Source: Strigamia acuminata
Taxonomy: Eukaryota; Arthropoda; Chilopoda; Geophilomorpha; Linotaeniidae
Direction of reading: 5' to 3'
DNA: 60,000 nt
Assembly (NCBI GenBank): GCA_949358305.1
Contig: OX442315.1
Span: forward strand, 8,212,427-8,272,426
Positions within the stretch are counted from its first letter, which is position 1; each line of letters begins with the position of its first letter. The position numbers and the translations under genes were made by a program. Below, in pieces: positions 51,413-60,000 of the stretch. The notes under the pieces were generated by a model. The model was not told the DNA's origin. It worked only from the letters and a program-made list of their open reading frames with translations, and did not search any database.

Positions 51413-52022
51413 TGTCGTAACCTTGGTTTCCGGTAAATAAACTTACACAATATCTTACAATAACAACCTTTTATTTCACACTTGTAATATAATACAAATA
51501 TACTTAACAATGCTGTGGTCTCGGATCCTTGTCGGCGGATACGATTTGTTGCTGCACGGCAGTCTTACACGTGGCTTCTGTTGTCTAGGGTAAAGGCGTC
51601 TGGCGAAACACGTGTTCGCAAACGCTTCGCTTCGGAGATATTACAATCGTAGTATAGCTACGATAATATCTGTGACTTCTGATTTATAGATGTAATTGAC
51701 AACGGGCATCGATCCTCTATCAATCCGGTAAAACGGCCTGACGGTGAGGTGGTGATGCTAATGTTGCTCTGGTATCTATAAAGTGGGGGTTTCCGGTCAA
51801 ACACGGGTTTAAATACAGGCTGGACCGGAAATGACGTATTTGCATAGATTCGGAGAATTATGCAAATTCATGACGTCGTCACGTCAGTCCCGCAGAAACG
51901 GTAAAACTAGTATAGCTAGTTTTCCCGCAATAATCTGACAATCATTTTATTATCAATATTAAAATCACTATTTATTAGGTTATGATTAATTAAAACACTT
52001 TTGTGACCTCGTGGTCACCACA
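51413..52022 (-). mobile_element. 3' LTR of the gypsy element
   Basis: This 610-bp LTR begins (minus strand) TGTGGTGACCACGAGG and ends GGTTACGACA. Minus-strand AATAAA is at 51470-51475. It shares CACCGTCAGGCC and GATTGATAGAGGA with the solo LTR at 557-1374. The polypurine tract GAGGAGGGGACG abuts it at 52023-52034. Confidence 0.9.
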
Positions 52023-52036
52023 CGTCCCCTCCTCAG
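52023..52036 (-). other. Polypurine tract of the gypsy element
   Basis: The minus strand reads CTGAGGAGGGGACG directly before the LTR start. This is the expected plus-strand primer site. Confidence 0.8.
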
Positions 52037-52096
52037 CAATGTTGTCGGGGGATTTACAATAAAACAACAAACATTGCGAAAAACTCAAAGTTGGAT

Positions 52097-55023
52097 TTAG
52101 TTCGTTTCTTTCTCCGATGATCCCTGGGGAACGTCCGGAGGCGGAGGTGGAGGTAATTCTTCGGTTGCAGGTGGTTCAGCCATCTCCGAAGTTGCTGGTT
52201 TAGTGAGCGGCGGAGTAGAAGTCAGGCGTGACGAGCGATCGCTTGGGTCCTCGAACTCTCCAATAAAATATCGGTCGTGACCGCCAACCGGCTCGTACGC
52301 TGCGCCAACTCGTTCGTGAATCCAAATGCGTGAAAGGAAAGGAGCTAGGCCCTGATTCGTGTGGTGGATCTTCTGGGCCTCGGCTGGAGTCTTTGGGGCA
52401 CGGTGGGCGCGTAACAGGCGTTGGTGCTGAATGAAATCGACGCCCGGACCCGCTTCGAGAGTTCGTTCCATCCACACATAAAGCGAATGACCATGATCAC
52501 TTGATTTCTTAATTTTGTCCTTCGTTCCCCTGGTCATTGTCAAGCTCGGATAATACGTCTTCAGGTGTGCATCGATCGGAGGTAACGGCTTTGGCTCTAT
52601 CTTTTTCTTGGGCCGCAGGATCTTCGGTTTTGTTTTCGTCTTTCGGACGACTGCTTTCGCGCCCTCGATCGGGACTAGTCCCTCGGGGAACCTGATCGTC
52701 TCCGCTGGAGTGGCCGTCGGGGTTGTCTGGCTCGCCGCAGTCTCGGGAAGAGGTTCGTTGATTAATACGACTGGTTCACTCTGTGGTAAAGCCACAGTTC
52801 GGACCGCTTGATATGATTGCTCCGGGTCGACGTCTTCTGCAACTAACTGCGCGCGAACCTGGATACAGGAAGGGACTAACTTTAGCCATCGTTCGATGAG
52901 AGCGGGAGGCAACAGAAAGCTTTCATGTGCAACGACTGCCCAGGCTGCCAACGCTACACGGGCGTTTCTAAATGTGGACGCGGCCAATACGAGCGACATC
53001 ATGTCCGTGAGTACGACCGTTGTGCGCGCTGTTCGTGACGGATGATCTCGTCCAGGGCTCTTGATGAACTCGATGGCCGCACTTTGGATGTTTGTTATCG
53101 CAATCTGCATGGTCCTGGCTTGATATTCGTCAACGTCGGACACCATCTCTTTCGCTTGTTCGATCGTGGTTGTGTCGAGAAACGACTGTAAATCGTATGG
53201 CGTTGGGTCGAACTGGATTGTGGCTCGAATCTCCGAAGACTGGTTATTGGAAGTTGGTTTTGAAGGCGTTTGGTCGTTCTTATCGGCTTGAGCTACGGCT
53301 ATTTGCTTTGAATTAATTAAAACTCGTTGAATGTCGGGTTCGGGCTCATCCCAAACAATCGGCGTTCTCGACGTGGAAATTTCGCTTCGCGTTTCTTCCG
53401 GTACGGCCGGGAAAATGGGTCCAAAACGATCTTGTCGTCGTTTGAGTTGTTCAAAGGGACTCAGCGATGTTGGGGTTCCGATAATCACAGTCTTTCGGAA
53501 TGCGCTGGGCAGACTAGAAGGTACGCTACTAACTGGTTTTGCTGGCGCCTTGATGAATGCGCTTGGTACCGACGTTACACTCATCTCGATTGATTTGGTC
53601 GGCCGATAGACGGGTTTCGCCTGTTCGTTCTTGACTTTCAGGACGGCTGCTACCATATCGGCTTCGGTGTAAAGTTTTTCTTGTTCGGGTACGATCATCG
53701 GCTCTACCGATTGTTCGTGTTCGATCGTTATCGGCACTTCTTGTCGAACTTCCACTTGCAAAGTCTCTACCTCATCGACTTCTCGCGATCTCTCAAAGCG
53801 TCCCCATGTTTCCGCTCGTGGCCTTGATAACCTGAGGCATCCGCGTTGGTTCGGTCGGTTTCTGGAGTAGCGGTATGTCTCAACTGCTCGTGGTCTCTCG
53901 ACTCTGGGTTCTCGTCGCGGTGAGGGTTCCCGAGCGTGTCGGTAATAGACTCGAGGATGTGACTGCGATCGATCTTGCGTGTTGTACGACGTGCTTGGCT
54001 GATCCAGGCGTCGTCGCTTGTTGTCGTGTGTGTTATTTAACAACTCGCTCGAGAGCCGCTTCTCCGCTTTTTGTCGCTTGCGCCCAAAGATGCCCAGGTA
54101 GTGGAGCTGGTGCATTGCTTTCTGTGAGGTGATGAATCCGTGTTCGGGTCGCCAGTTGGGAACGTCTGGTCTTTCTCCTCGAACCTGGCTTAACCAAGTT
54201 TTTATCTCATCTGTCGAATACCCTGCGGGTTTCAGTATTTTGAAGAGATCTCGATACGCCGTCCGTCTGACTTCGTTGTAATAGTCTCTGTGTATTTGTC
54301 GGCGCTCTTCGTCTGTAGCGGCGTTTTGCCACTTCTCGAGGACAGCCCACTCTTCGGGCTCGCTTGGATAGTCCTTTTCCAAAAACTTGTTTGGGAGTGG
54401 TGCTGGTGCGTCGTCGCGTTCTGGAATTTCAGTCCTCAGTGCGTCGCGCATCTTTTCTGGGAAGTAGTGTATCAGGGTCTCCTGACTTGCCCAAAATCGC
54501 GATCGGGCTCGGGATGAAGTGAGCCGAATTTTCCATGGTCCGGTGTCTACGTCGTCCTCTAACGCTCTTCGAAATGGGGTCGGAATTTCGCTTCTCCAGA
54601 GTGTACCCGAAGACACGTTTTGCGGATCGATGGGTCCCCACGTAAGTTGGTGTTCCGGCTGAGGAATGAATACATAAAAATTAGATTTTTGTTAAATTCC
54701 GAATTTGGATTCAAGATGGCGCCATGGTCGACCATGTGCTTTTTACACGTGTTGAATTTTAAATAATGGCTCGTGTAATTTTTCGTTTGTTGACATAAAG
54801 ATGTTTTCTTTTATGAATATTGTTTCACGTGTTTTTCGTGGTTTAGCCGCGAATTAAATTCTTTGTTAATTTTTTTTACCTTTTCGTTACCATCGGGCTT
54901 TTCCCGATTTTCTTCCGGTTCAACCTCGTCCCATCTTGCGGGATCGTTCCATTCGTCTTCGCTTGGGTCTCGATCCATTTCTTCCTCTTCGTTGTCGGGT
55001 GATTGCTTCCAGTTTCTTCGCAT
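52097..55023 (-). CDS. Third ORF of the gypsy element, probably spliced; function unknown
   Basis: It lies between pol and the 3' LTR. Main exon 54658-52097 is open for 853 codons. A small upstream exon 55023-54880 (MRRNWKQSPDNEEEE...) ends AAG|GTAAAA. The main exon is preceded by a branch-like CTAATT, a pyrimidine stretch and TTCCTCAG. Both junctions are phase 0, giving about 901 residues with a 221-bp intron. The protein is charged: an acidic start, an Arg-rich stretch, a helical segment around AARTTVVLTDMMSLVLAAS (about residues 530-600 of the main frame), and a Lys/Pro-rich C-terminal third with a PPPPPP-like end. There is no signal peptide, membrane segment or CCHC knuckle, so it is not a recognisable Env or Gag. 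Its long intact frame argues that it is used. Confidence 0.7.
54659..54879 (-). other. Predicted intron of the third ORF
   Basis: 221 nt, starting GTAAAAAAAATTAAC and ending TATTCATTCCTCAG. It joins two open frames in phase 0. Without splicing the small exon frame stops at 54811. Confidence 0.65.
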
Positions 55024-55270
55024 TTTGATTTAATTTGTTGGTTGCGATTTTTTTGTCAAGTACCTGTTGTCGTCGTGACAGAACGCGGAGTGCAAAGTTG
55101 AAAGGGTAGTCGAGGTTAAATATCTTGATTGGCTTTCGTATGTAATACGTAGTTGATTGTTGGAGTCTCCTTGTGATTGTTTTTGTCCCTAGGAGGTCGG
55201 GGTAATTACGTCATATTGTTTTATCGCTTTTGATTGGTTATGCCAACCATTTTGGATTTTTCTTGCTTTA

Positions 55271-58200
55271 TCATGTCCTCCCGGTGATTTTACCGTCCTT
55301 TATAAACGGGTTTGGTACCTTTTTTCTTGTACTTTGTCGTGTTATAGGTTTCGGTATTTTACTTCTTGATCGTGTGGATCTTTTAGTAATCTCTATTTCT
55401 TTTTCAGGAGTTTTAGGAGTTTCTTCGTTAACTGCTGCTTCCTCCCCTCCTAAATTTCCATCTGGGGCGCTAGTTAGTTCGGCGCTGTCTGGAGTTACGT
55501 GAGTCGTATTTTCGTTCAAGTCTGAGACGGTGGCAACGTCGTCGAACATATCTCGTATTGTGGGCGATGGAGATGGCTGCGTTTGGTCCTCGGCCCATTC
55601 TTCTTGTGGAAATTCCGGCAAGTAAGGCGTCAGTTCTCGAGCGTGGATTGATCGAAAATTTACGTTATCGGCCAAACGTTGCAGAGAAAATGCGTTCCCG
55701 CCGTGGGCTTTGGTAATTACGTATGGGCCGTCTCGTTTGTCGGCTAAGCCGGCATGAATCCCTTTATCTGCACTGGATAAAATGTGAGTGTCCTTCCATA
55801 CGAGATCGTTGATTTTGAAATTACAAAATTGTGTGTTCTTTTCAGACTTTTTTACTCGTTCGCGCATGTCAAACACATGTGACATCATATGCTGGTAGGT
55901 TGCCGAAATTGCTTGTTCTAGTTGATGTACGTAGATGTGAGGATTTTTAGGATCGACTTTTCGGATTCCTTCTGGAATACGTGGATCCCAGGGCACTCGT
56001 AGCTCTCGAGCGAAGTTGAGATAAGCCGGGGAAAAGCCGCGGTTTCTCGAAATGGTCGTTCGGATGCTAAATGCTATTTCTTTAAGGAACTCGTCCCACT
56101 TGGAATGTACGTCTGTGAAAATAGCAAGCGCATATTTTATGTCGCGGTTGAGTCGCTCCACGGGATTAGCCCGTGGGTTATACGTTGAAGTAAATGATGG
56201 TTGAATGTCGAATTGATTGCAGAAGTCCTTGTATAACCTTGATGCGAATTGTGGGCCATTATCGGAAATTAATTTCCGCGGGAAGCCAAAATGTAACGCG
56301 ACTTCGTAGAGGCACTGGATTATTTTCTGCTTAGTCGGGTGGGCCATCGGATACAACTCTGGCCATCCTGTTGCGACATCCATGATCACGAGTATGTATT
56401 TGTGGCTATTTGCACTTGTTATCTTAGGACCCATAAGGTCTACGCTCCAACAATCAAAGGGGGCGAACGGCCCAAGTGATAAATTCTCGTAGTTAGCCTT
56501 ATTCCGAGGCTTGCAGGCTTGGCATCGTGGACAGTGTCGTATGAATCGTACGATGTCCCTTCTCATTTCGGGCCAATAGTACAGTTGACTGGCTCGATAG
56601 AGAGTCCTTGCCACGCCGGCGTGTCCGGCTAGAGGGTGGCCGTGTACCATCCACAGAATTTGTGTTCGAACTTTTCTCGGAATTACGACTTTAATTGAAC
56701 TCCCTGACTCTGTCAAGTCGTCCCGAAAGTTCGGATGGTACTTTAAAAGTAGGCCATCGTCTATCAGATAAGCGGAAGCCTTAATTTTGAACTCTTCTCT
56801 GGATTCTTCGCTGTAGACGTCGCTAGGGAAAGTCTCGTTGGTCAAGTAGTCATAGAACCTTTTACAGAAGGCGGTGTCGTTCTTCTGAGCTTCGATGAGT
56901 TCCTCGCGAGTAGGTGGGACACAGTTCGTGCCTTTACTCACGTGTGTAACGAAAGCTCGCACAAATTTATCCGAGATTCTGGGTTGGATGGATAAGTCGT
57001 AATTTGGTCTGGCATCTTTTGCCGATTGATACGCCCTCATCCAATATCCGACGTATTTTTCATCGGAAGATTCCAACTTTTCTTTCGGCAGTTCATTCTG
57101 TTTTCTGAATTCCCACTTCCTGATCGGGGTGGGACAGTAAGCTATCCGAGAATCGTCGTCGCCGTCGTCGTCTGGCTCGTCGGGTTCTGAGGCGGGAGCT
57201 CTAGAGAGCGCGTCGGCGACTGTGTTGTACTTCCCTGGTTTATATTCGATTTGTAAGTCGTAAGCCATGAGCTCTAATTGCCATCGAGCCATCCGACCCG
57301 ACGGTTCTTTAAGGCCCATGAACCACCTCAGTGCTTGATGGTCAGTCTGGACGGTAAATTTTGTGAATTCGAGGTAAGGCCTGAATTTACGGACTGCCCA
57401 TACGATTGCCAAGCATTCGAGCTCTGTTGCTGAGTAATTTTTCTCGGCGGCCTGAATTTTCCGGCTGATAAAGATCGTGGGTACTTCTTGATGTATGCCG
57501 TCGATTTCGTGCATTTGCATCAACGCAGCCCCCAATCCGATTTTACTCGCATCCGTATGTAAGATAAATTCGCGATTCAAGTCGGGAAGAGGGATGGTTT
57601 TGGTGTCGATTAGCATTTGTTTGATTTTGTCAAACGCTGCTTCGCAATGGCTGGTCCAGTTAAATTTGATTTCGGGGTCTTTCGGCGGGTCCTCCTTTGG
57701 ATTTATTTTCTGGACAGTCTTTAAAAGATCGGTGATTGGGGCCGCGACTTCCGCTAAATGTGGCAGGAGTCGGCCGAAGAAATTTACCATTCCTAAAAAA
57801 CGTTGTACCCCTTTCACGTCCGTAGGTGCTGGAAAATCGGTGATTGCTCGTACTTTCTTTGGGTCTATGGATAAGCCATTGACTCCAACTTTGTATCCAA
57901 GAAACGCAAGTTCTTTCCGGCAAAACTGGCTCTTTCCGGGGTGTATGTGGAGTCCGGCTTCTGCTAAACGACGTATTACTTCGTCGATATGTCCGATGTG
58001 TTCGTCAAAAGTCTGGGAAACAATAATAATATCGTCCAGGTAGGCCCAGGCGTATTTATGTAGCGCGTCGCCCAAAACTTTCTCGATTAATCGTTGAAAT
58101 GTTGCCGGGGCATTTACCAGCCCAAATGGCATGACATTAAACATCAATCGGCCCATCGGGGACCAGAAAGCGGTTTTTTCTTTGTCTTCGTCACGGAGTT

Positions 58201-59698
58201 CGACCTGCCAATATCCTTTCGACAGATCCATCGTTGTTACCCATTTAAATGGGGCCAATTCTCGAAGAATAGCTTCGATTGATGGCATCTGGACGGGGTC
58301 GATAACGGTAATGGCGTTTAGAGGTCGATAGTCGATACACAGTCTGGGTTCCGATCCTGCGCGCATGACGAGCACGATTCTCATCGCATATTCTCCTAAT
58401 GCCTCGGACACTATCCCCTTGTCCAGCAAGTCCTGACAGATCGTCTTGACGATTTCGCGTTTCTGGGGGTTCATGCCCTTGAATGGAACTCGTACCGGCT
58501 TATCCGTACTCAATTCTATTTCGTGTTTTACGTAGTTCGTCTTTCCCGGTTCTTTAGTCAGGATTTTTCGATGTTTTTGTAGCATTTCTTCAAGTAATTT
58601 AGTCTGGGTTTCTCCTAGGTTCGCGTCCATGGCCAGATTGTGAGCCAAATTGTCTTCTTGGAGTCGGGCGTTAAAAGATTTGAAATCGTAATCTTGCACG
58701 AATTGCTTCAAATTTCCGCCTTTCCATTCGTCCTCTTCGTCGTTTGAATCTAGGAGTTCGGTAGGTATTGTCATTAGTCGGGGGTCCTCGCGTTTGTCGA
58801 TATAGTTCCAGGACCTCGTTATGGGGTTTGGCTGGATCTCCATTATGGCCATGATGTCCATACCCAAGAGTAGGACCGTGTCGTAGGTTGGTAAAACGAT
58901 GAAAGGATGGGTGATTATGCCACCCTCCCATTTGACTTTTGTTGTTAGTACCCCTACTGGTCGCACTTCTCCAGCAGCGGTTTTTACGGCCACATTTTCG
59001 CTTATTCCCCGTAGTTTGTCGCGTTGTTTTTTGTCCAACGACTCGTATAGATCTGAAGAGATAAAGGACCGGTCGGCTCCCGAATCCAACAAACCGATGA
59101 ATTTTTTGTCGTTAAACTTGATTGTTAACATTGCGAGTGAGTCCTTCCGCTCTTTAGCCAAATTACAATGTAAAATGCGTTTCTTTCGAGGTGGGGCCTC
59201 CTCGTAGGCGTGAGGTAATTCTTGGAATGTTTCGGCTATTTTTTCGCCGTCCGCCGTATTAGTGGTTGGGCCACTATATTCGCGTTTTTCTGTGGTGAAG
59301 TAAGCCGTAGTGAAATAAACGACCTTTTTCTGTAATTCTTTTATTTGTTTTTCTAACCAATTGGTGTTTATCCATTTGGCTTTTAATTCGTCTTCCGAAC
59401 TTGAGTCGCTAATTTCTTTATTATTTGTTTCAATTTCTTTCGATTTTTTCTCTTTTAATTTGAGTTTTAATTTGACTACTTCTTCCGTAATTACTTCGTT
59501 AATTGCCTGGTTAATTGTCGTATTCGTGGTAAATTTTGGGGTTTGGTCTTCCGGGCGTGCAGACAGATTTATTATTTTTTCTCTGTCTGCTTTAACCAGT
59601 TTTTTGTCAGTTCTTCGAATTTGGCTGTTAGCTTTTCTAACAATGCGTCGTTTTTGGCGGCTTCCTTCTCCTCCTTCCTCTTTTTTCGTTTTGGACAA
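55271..59698 (-). CDS. Ty3/gypsy Pol polyprotein, intact
   Basis: The frame of 1475 codons follows gag by a -1 shift, so its first about 32 codons are probably not translated. Protease DSGA is at 205-208. Reverse transcriptase spans about 400-600, with MPFGLVNAPATFQ and YLDD at 553-556. RNase H has D716, E759 and D786. The integrase zinc site is H1021, H1026, C1056 and C1059; its core is D1087, D1146 and E1181 (DD35E). A GPY/F module (DGPYVI) lies near 1323. The order PR-RT-RH-IN defines gypsy. The C-terminus is acidic, then basic (STRSRSKIPKP). No stop or frameshift is seen. It could be active; the 5' LTR is off the window. Confidence 0.95.
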   Translation of the reverse strand: MSKTKKEEGGEGSRQKRRIVRKANSQIRRTDKKLVKADREKIINLSARPEDQTPKFTTNTTINQAINEVITEEVVKLKLKLKEKKSKEIETNNKEISDSSSEDELKAKWINTNWLEKQIKELQKKVVYFTTAYFTTEKREYSGPTTNTADGEKIAETFQELPHAYEEAPPRKKRILHCNLAKERKDSLAMLTIKFNDKKFIGLLDSGADRSFISSDLYESLDKKQRDKLRGISENVAVKTAAGEVRPVGVLTTKVKWEGGIITHPFIVLPTYDTVLLLGMDIMAIMEIQPNPITRSWNYIDKREDPRLMTIPTELLDSNDEEDEWKGGNLKQFVQDYDFKSFNARLQEDNLAHNLAMDANLGETQTKLLEEMLQKHRKILTKEPGKTNYVKHEIELSTDKPVRVPFKGMNPQKREIVKTICQDLLDKGIVSEALGEYAMRIVLVMRAGSEPRLCIDYRPLNAITVIDPVQMPSIEAILRELAPFKWVTTMDLSKGYWQVELRDEDKEKTAFWSPMGRLMFNVMPFGLVNAPATFQRLIEKVLGDALHKYAWAYLDDIIIVSQTFDEHIGHIDEVIRRLAEAGLHIHPGKSQFCRKELAFLGYKVGVNGLSIDPKKVRAITDFPAPTDVKGVQRFLGMVNFFGRLLPHLAEVAAPITDLLKTVQKINPKEDPPKDPEIKFNWTSHCEAAFDKIKQMLIDTKTIPLPDLNREFILHTDASKIGLGAALMQMHEIDGIHQEVPTIFISRKIQAAEKNYSATELECLAIVWAVRKFRPYLEFTKFTVQTDHQALRWFMGLKEPSGRMARWQLELMAYDLQIEYKPGKYNTVADALSRAPASEPDEPDDDGDDDSRIAYCPTPIRKWEFRKQNELPKEKLESSDEKYVGYWMRAYQSAKDARPNYDLSIQPRISDKFVRAFVTHVSKGTNCVPPTREELIEAQKNDTAFCKRFYDYLTNETFPSDVYSEESREEFKIKASAYLIDDGLLLKYHPNFRDDLTESGSSIKVVIPRKVRTQILWMVHGHPLAGHAGVARTLYRASQLYYWPEMRRDIVRFIRHCPRCQACKPRNKANYENLSLGPFAPFDCWSVDLMGPKITSANSHKYILVIMDVATGWPELYPMAHPTKQKIIQCLYEVALHFGFPRKLISDNGPQFASRLYKDFCNQFDIQPSFTSTYNPRANPVERLNRDIKYALAIFTDVHSKWDEFLKEIAFSIRTTISRNRGFSPAYLNFARELRVPWDPRIPEGIRKVDPKNPHIYVHQLEQAISATYQHMMSHVFDMRERVKKSEKNTQFCNFKINDLVWKDTHILSSADKGIHAGLADKRDGPYVITKAHGGNAFSLQRLADNVNFRSIHARELTPYLPEFPQEEWAEDQTQPSPSPTIRDMFDDVATVSDLNENTTHVTPDSAELTSAPDGNLGGEEAAVNEETPKTPEKEIEITKRSTRSRSKIPKPITRQSTRKKVPNPFIKDGKITGRT

Positions 59699-60000
59699 TC
59701 TCTTCTCCAGTGTCCCACCTCGTTACAGTAATTACAAGGTTTTGTGGTGGAGTTATCTGTTTTCGGGTACGGTCGTCTCACGAACTCTTTTTTCTCGTAG
59801 GGTTTTTCGCTTTTTGGGTTGTGGTGCTCCGTTTTATTCGCGGTCTTCATTCGGGGTCGGTAGCTGGGGGCGATTTCTTTCCCCATGTTAGCGTGGAGAA
59901 TCTCTTCTTCTTGTTGGCTATCGCTGGTATCCCCTCCTGAGTTTTGCTCGGAGTTATTTTCTTCACTTTCCCTCCCTTCTTCGAGATTAGTTGCGTCGGA
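59572..60000 (-). CDS. Gypsy Gag, C-terminal part (runs off window)
   Basis: The frame is open from the window edge to a stop at 59572-59574. It has an acidic Gln/Glu/Ser-rich linker, then basic sequence, then one CCHC knuckle CNYCNEVGHWRRDC, then a Lys/Glu-rich helix ending KNWLKQTEKK. It overlaps pol by 127 nt. Capsid and start lie beyond base 60000. The knuckle points to nucleocapsid-type RNA binding. Confidence 0.9.
   Translation of the reverse strand, partial: SDATNLEEGRESEENNSEQNSGGDTSDSQQEEEILHANMGKEIAPSYRPRMKTANKTEHHNPKSEKPYEKKEFVRRPYPKTDNSTTKPCNYCNEVGHWRRDCPKRKKRKEEKEAAKNDALLEKLTAKFEELTKNWLKQTEKK
59599..59605 (-). promoter_or_regulatory. -1 ribosomal frameshift site between gag and pol
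   Basis: The minus strand reads A AAA AAC in the gag frame (codons ACA AAA AAC TGG, for T-K-N-W). A -1 slip continues as KKLVKADRE in the pol frame. This is a canonical slippery heptamer inside the overlap and in the correct phase. I did not fold the downstream RNA. Confidence 0.8.

Noticed and set aside
52097-54658. Reading the third gypsy ORF as an envelope gene
   Set aside because: No signal peptide, cleavage site or transmembrane segment is visible; the position alone is env-like.

Overview
This is eukaryotic, almost certainly invertebrate-animal, nuclear DNA. Genes end in AATAAA signals. The window carries BEL/Pao, Ty3/gypsy and Ty1/copia retrotransposons plus hAT-, pogo- and CACTA-type non-autonomous DNA transposons. 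One retroelement gene has a convincing spliceosomal intron. I cannot name the species.

The host genes form one family: intronless reading frames of about 385-400 codons, packed on both strands. Each has a conserved 5' head (MPYRKSVPSLEEMCLNTV-like), then a helical region with an LPPEIF-like motif, then about nine cysteine-containing leucine-rich repeats (LRRs). Residues 9-18 of the head match the elongin-BC box consensus ([SAT]-L-x3-C-x3-[AVIL]). The LPPEIF motif lies where ZYG11/ZER1-type CUL2 substrate receptors carry their Cul2 box. I infer a locally expanded family of candidate CUL2-elongin BC ubiquitin-ligase substrate receptors. Four subfamilies are separable: A (STLQEFCLQTI head), B (PSLEEMCLNTV), C (TLEEMCLETV / SLEELCLVTV) and D (degenerate BC box).

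I count 17 sizeable copies. Nine are intact: 6323-7477, 16469-17665(-), 18711-19892(-), 22636-23820, 24557-25726, 38487-39674, 42869-44044, 44818-46008(-) and 48117-49313(-). Four are split by transposons: copy <1-1978 by a solo LTR, copy 8390-14569 by a complete copia element, copy 46185-47783 by a hAT MITE, and copy 50847-51412 by a gypsy element. Four carry deletions or frameshifts: 2506-3530, 20677-21851, 33901-35065 and 40147-41118. Many shorter fragments lie between them. All four transposons landed within about 90 nt of the same mid-gene segment.

Layout. 1-8.4 kb: two tandem B-A gene units, with LTR debris between them. 8.4-14.6 kb: an A gene split by a young copia element (identical LTRs, GAGCC target duplication). 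14.6-26 kb: A, B and C genes on both strands. 26-34 kb: transposon-rich, with a pogo MITE, a hAT MITE, a decayed gypsy gag fused in frame to a BC-box head, and a 1.4-kb CACTA-like element holding minisatellites. 34-51 kb: more family members, a BEL/Pao integrase remnant and a nested inverted-repeat element. 51.4-60 kb: most of an intact gypsy-type element on the minus strand. It has partial gag, a slippery -1 frameshift site, pol, a spliced third ORF of unknown function, a polypurine tract and the 3' LTR; its 5' end is outside the window.

Regulation. Gene starts are preceded by a conserved module of about 150 bp. It holds a CTCF-like core at a fixed distance from the ATG (about 103 nt in A, about 116 nt in B), a TATA-like or octamer segment, and a pyrimidine-AG acceptor-like sequence just before the ATG.
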